Shown: positions 60,042 to 64,000 of the stretch, piece by piece | Layout: each line of letters starts with the position of its first letter | Numbering within the stretch: the first letter of the stretch is position 1 | Source: Asparagopsis taxiformis | Lineage: Eukaryota > Rhodophyta > Florideophyceae > Bonnemaisoniales > Bonnemaisoniaceae | NCBI GenBank assembly: GCA_030407315.1 | Contig: JALQPE010002265.1 | Location: forward strand, 117,076-181,075 | Length of the DNA stretch: 64,000 bases | Reading direction: 5' to 3' | Position numbers and translations under genes: made by a program | The notes under the pieces: generated by a model | What the model saw: only the letters and a program-made list of their open reading frames with translations | What the model was told of the DNA's origin: nothing | The model's database searches: none

Positions 60042-60884
60042 GGTGTCGATGGGGGCGATGGGTCGGACGGACAGTCGGCGACGAGAAGAGAGTAGTTTGT
60101 GTCGCGATGCGATGCGATACGATACGACGGGTGATGTGCTTTACGGCGAGTTGGCGGACGGACAAGTCGAGCTGTCCATAGCGATGTAGAGCGTCGGTGG
60201 CGCAGCGGTTATATATGGCGATGATTGCCGACACGAAACATGAGGCGGCGGGTGCAACAGACGGCGAGTTGGGCGCATGGTGTGTGGGGAAAACAAACAG
60301 CATGTGGTGGGGGCGGGGGTGGTGGAAATCGCAAGTGTAGAGGGTTTGTGGACGACGGGAGTGTCACGCGTAGTTTGCGAGATCTCGACACGCTGGACGG
60401 GCGTGTGCGATGATTTGGCAGGGGCAGAGTGTTCATTTGGGTTGACGGCCAAATGAATGGCTCCATGTCGGATGGAGGGGATGCAAAAAATTATGGGAAA
60501 TGAAGCTGGGTAGCTGTCAGGCGGGATTGAATAGAATGGATAACACGTGTAGGGAGGTTATTGCGGCGTGTAGATACGACGGGATGTGGAGGCGCGTTGT
60601 GTCTGCACTCGCTGTATGGCGCGCTATGCTGTACACGGCATTCCAGTCGGGCATGTTATGCTCTCCGCATGGAATGTGCCGATGCGATGCGATTCGATTC
60701 GATCACATGAGTTGTTTCTCGCGCTTGGCCGCATGTACAGCTGACGTGTACCGACACACAGTTTCTGTTGGCAGCGACGCACGTATCACATTGCAGCAGC
60801 AACATACAGAGGTGGTGCTAGACCCCATCTGTCAGGAGGAGCGCCTTGCACACATTTTATTATTTTTTTAAACAAAAAACAAAT
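60042..60884. promoter_or_regulatory. Promoter of the unknown 148-residue gene and spacer to the kinase
   Basis: The 843 bp include the TATATAA element at about 60209-60216 (minus strand) and a G-rich run (GGTGGGGGCGGGGGTGG) near 60306-60322. A poly-T/A stretch lies at 60860-60885 beside the kinase 3' end. No gene supported. Confidence 0.35.
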
Positions 60885-62186
60885 TCAATTGGTGTCGACG
60901 ATTTCAACGGCCTCAGCAGCATCCAGCGAAAATTCAGCGAGCTCCGCGACAAGTGGATCAACTATCTCACCAGCTGTAATGGGCGGCGATGAGTGACCCA
61001 TATACGACACAACATCCGCCGCCGCGTTTGCACTAGTTCGATCAACGACAGGTGGCGCCAATTCAAAGTGTACCTCCATGCCTGGCGCAACAAACGAAAA
61101 GCCTTGCCACATATCAGCCGTCGCCCCGCCCGCCCCAGCTCCAGCGCCGCCGCCATCCGTCACAACCGCAATGGTGCTGCTGAATGCGCGTCGCCGAGCG
61201 CAATTGGCGACTGCGGTGCCGAGCACTTATTCTTGGTCAGCGAGGGCGAAAAACACGCCGTGGGCGAGCTTTGACACGGGATGATGGGCGGTGTCATCTC
61301 TTTCGCCTCCAATCCGGCCCAGTCAACCGATTTGAACCACGGGTGTGCGCGGATTTGCGCAGGGTCTGTTAGTCGTTTCGCGGGGTCTTTAGTGAGTAAT
61401 TTTCGCAGAAGCGAGTGGCATTCCGGCGAAGATAAGCGGGCAGTTTGTATTTGCAGCGCAGAATGCGCTCGTGGAGACGTTTGCGAGTCAGATTGCCTTT
61501 TTCATGCAGCGGCGAGAACGGCGGCTGTCCACAAAGACAGTCGTAAAGAAAGATGCCGTAGGCCCAGTAATCGGCAGGTTTACCGGTATGCGTTGCACGT
61601 GAAATAATTTCCGGTGCCATGTAATCCTCCGAACCGCACCAGGAATGCTCCTGACCCTGGTCCTCAATACCGGCAACTTCCTTTGCTAGACCAAAATCAG
61701 TGAGGACGAGGTGTCCCTGTCCGTCCAGTAGTACATTTTCGGGCTTGATATCTCTGTGCACAATGCCCATGTTATGAAGCGACTCTATGGCAACGAGCAG
61801 CTCTGCAGCGTAGAAGCGCGCTGCTTTCTCGCTGAGCATTGCCTCTCTGCGCAAATGAAACATGAGTTCACCACCGGATGCAAAGTCCATGACGAGATAG
61901 ACCCGTCGTGACGTCTGAAACGCGACGTGCAAACGCACGGTAAATGCGTATCCTGCTGGCCGACCATGGCAAGAATATCGCGCTCAGTCTGGGCGTCCTG
62001 CACGGCCTTGCGTTGCACGAGCACATGTTTGTCCATGACCTTCATAGCATACACTTGTGCGGTCGCCTTGTGTCGCACGAGAAACACCTTACCAAAGCCG
62101 CCCTTACCAATGAGGCAGATGATGTCGAAGGCGTCGTCGAGTCTACGACGGCCCATGCAGAGCGGCGTCGGGAAGGGTAGTGGCAT
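60885..62186 (-). CDS. AGC-family kinase, S6K-like, coding sequence interrupted by three apparent one-base frame breaks
   Basis: Four consecutive open pieces on the minus strand together read one AGC kinase from ATG 62186. Piece 1: DIICLIGKGGFGKVFLV (P-loop), AMKVMDKH (catalytic Lys), TERDILAMV. Piece 2 (from about 61950): RLHVAFQTSRRVYLVMDF, HRDIKPENVLL, TDFGLAKEV, GSEDYMAPEII and FSPLHEKGN. Piece 3 (from about 61429): SPECHSLLRKLLTKDPAKRL, HPWFKSVDW. Piece 4 (to 60885): MWQGFSFVAPGM, the S6K/AGC hydrophobic motif. Catalytic residues are all present. Each switch is cured by one inserted base. The activation loop lacks the usual T/S-F-C-G-T (it reads HSWCGSEDY), a divergent but related form. 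Either an assembly problem or a decaying gene. Confidence 0.75.
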
Positions 62187-63228
62187 GAAGTTTGCGGTTT
62201 GGCGCGGCGAGCTGGAGGGCGTGATAAAGTGTGGTGGAGAGCGAGGAGAAGGCAGCGTCCGGCTCCATCGAGGGCCGGGCGCGTAGCACTTGCATCGTGG
62301 GATACGGGGGGATGCGGGCGAAGAGTAATTGGCAACTACGGTGCGATGACTGCAAGCTTCATGCTTGACTTGGGGGAACGGCGGGTGGGTGGCGCTGTCT
62401 TGGGCGTAATTGCATTTACAAAGGGAAGGAATTGCAGGAGCGACGTCGGTCGTTGGTCGGGCGTGCGACGGTGCACGGGGCGCGCTGGTGTGGTATGATA
62501 AGAAATGTTGGCAACGTATGGGTGTGTTGTTTTTTATTGGATGAATTGAGAAATGTAATCAGAGATGGCCGTGGTGGATTTGTTCTTACAAGTGGTGTGT
62601 GGCCAATGAATTGTTGTCGATTTTGGTCGGCGGATTAAAATGTGCCACTTGGCGCCGGTTTTGCTGCGCTGCAGCGGCTTGTGCGCTGATTGGGTGCGTT
62701 TGAATATGGGTGTATATCTTGAATTTTTGGGGAGCGTAAGCCTTTTTTTAAATTGAAAAATTAGGCGCGCGTGCATTGTCTGGTAATGTCGCGTTGAGTT
62801 GTTTTGTTATTGGTCGCGCCATCAGTCGTGTATGGTTTACACCAGTGGATTGTAGGGCGCATCGTAGGGCAACGTTGCCTCGCACCGTTTTGCACTAGAC
62901 CTCTTGAACAAATAATGGCTTTTAAAGTAAATATTAGAAAACGACTATATAATATGTTCATTTCAAAAAATCCTAGAAAATTGATCTAAAACATAACACT
63001 TGAATAATTGCAGATTGAATCATCACAGATCGACCATTTGATCAAAGATCGATATATTTCCTAATTGCCAAGCGTGAAACTAGATGACCACGACTATTCC
63101 AAACACAGGCTTTCTTCATAGTAGTTGCAATCCAATAGAGTATAAAAGTAGCAACTTACCCCAGTCCAGACCAACTCTCACCATCCAGATACCTCTACAG
63201 GCAACTCATCCACTCACAGCTCAACAAC
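62187..63228. other. AT-rich spacer before the transposase relic
   Basis: About 1 kb. The left part is the kinase promoter. The right part is AT-rich without frames of interest. A TATA box (TATAAAA) at 63140-63146 lies 85 bp before the ATG at 63229 and may have driven the transposase. Confidence 0.4.
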
Positions 63229-63986
63229 ATGTCTACCAACCCTACCCCCAACGTCAATAGGCCCTTATCATGCTCAGTGAGGCCGCTGAGACCCACCGTA
63301 ACCGCATTCAGTCGAGTGTTCCCCGTGATGACTCCTCCGATGATGAAGTGTCAGCATGTCCGCTTCTGGACTGCTACGTGTCAAAGGGAGGGCCCGATAC
63401 CCTCAAAACAATGACAAATTTCACAGGTCTGAATTTGACTATATTTGGACACGAATGAACACCCATGTTCAGTCCACGTGGAACGTCGGAGAGGTCGTAA
63501 GTCAAAGCATCAGCCCAAGGATGTTCTTTTCATGACACTCACTGTGCTCAAGCATCCTTCGACGTGGCAGATGTCTGGTTTGATGTTTGATATGAAAGGG
63601 CCAACCTTCCAGAAGCTGATCATGGGATACCTGGAAATAATTGGGCCAGAGCTGTACAAATTCGCAGTGACAAGAATGAACTCCAAGTACACTATGAAGA
63701 AGGAGATGTTGGAAGGCCAGGTTTTCTCGACATTCGATTTTGTCGATATGCGACAGATGTCACTTTTCAGCAGACTCGTCCATCTGGGAATATGCGTGAG
63801 GGCAAGTTATATTTTCAGTGGTAAGCACAAGCTGTACGGATACAAAACCGAGGTGTTTCATTCCACGTGGATACGCTATGGCTGCAGCAGCATCGCCCTG
63901 GATCTATTTCGGATATTGACATCTTCTATGATAACCTGGATGTTTCACGAGAGTTCCGTGGCAAAGGGCCCCCAGGATATGGCTGA
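63229..63986 (+). pseudogene. Decayed PIF/Harbinger-like (DDE_Tnp_4) transposase, right edge of window
   Basis: Plus-strand pieces in changing frames follow the order of a Harbinger-type transposase: MSTNPTPNVN; then SSDDEVSACPLLDCYVSKGG; GRKSKHQPKDVLFMTLTVLKH and MSGLMFDMKGPTFQKLIMGYLEI; ATDVTFQQTRPSGNMREGKLY; FSGKHKLYGYKTEV; GYAMAAA; and RPGSISDIDIFYDNLDV. The motifs SGKHKLYGYK and RPGSISD are typical of DDE_Tnp_4. There are at least five frame changes in both directions, so it is a pseudogene. Some edges could lie beyond the window. Terminal repeats were not seen. A TATA box precedes it. Confidence 0.7.
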
Positions 63987-64000
63987 ACTTGATGATGATG

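Noticed and set aside
1..64000. CRISPR arrays, operons, prophage or biosynthetic gene cluster
   Set aside because: No spaced direct repeats, no polycistronic layout and no co-located pathway genes were seen; gene content is scattered eukaryotic housekeeping and regulatory genes.

Overview
This is a gene-dense nuclear window from a photosynthetic eukaryote. It carries INO80, Mediator, spliceosome and nucleolar genes, GT-AG introns, a nuclear tRNA, a plastid carotenoid enzyme and proteins with transit-peptide-like leaders. Most genes are single-exon. Where introns occur they are short (73-136 nt), and there are nine in five genes. Low intron number, mixed GC and a kinesin with a starch-binding domain fit a unicellular red alga best, because red algae keep starch in the cytosol. 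This placement is inference; no taxonomic marker was searched.

Layout. 0-7 kb: an LHY/REVEILLE-type MYB gene and the INO80 ATPase. 7-17 kb: a small membrane protein, a PLAT-CBM20-kinesin, lycopene cyclase, a PTAR1-like prenyltransferase-alpha protein and PrimPol. 17-25 kb: an ArfGAP and a tail-to-tail partner of the same low-complexity layout without the GAP domain, then SF3B4 and the GTPase NOG2. 25-34 kb: a small membrane protein, seipin, a bZIP factor, a small plastid-type membrane protein, organellar-type CysRS, the WD40 protein DCAF13/Sof1 and a homeodomain-Agenet-MBD protein. 34-43 kb: a PRONE-type RopGEF with an MIT domain, epoxyqueuosine reductase (three exons), SmB (three exons), an unknown and the RNA kinase NOL9/Grc3. 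43-54 kb: Mediator MED13, FAHD1, cytochrome c, a HAD phosphatase, a RING-H2 ligase and a plastid inner-membrane-type protein. 54-64 kb: tRNA-Gln(CUG), a hemerythrin-like protein, leucine aminopeptidase, two unknowns, an AGC/S6K-like kinase and a decayed Harbinger-like transposase at the right edge.

Genes are often divergent with shared 300-700 bp promoters or convergent with 40-150 bp between stops. There is no operon or pathway cluster. The most notable items are three unusual protein architectures (PLAT-CBM20-kinesin-14, MIT-PRONE, homeodomain-Agenet-MBD), the tail-to-tail ArfGAP/partner pair, an intron-bearing QueG, and a set of apparent one-base frame breaks in conserved genes that all have the same sign. 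Start codons were chosen as ATG by reading the sequence. Several open frames extend further upstream without an ATG, and those extensions were not used.
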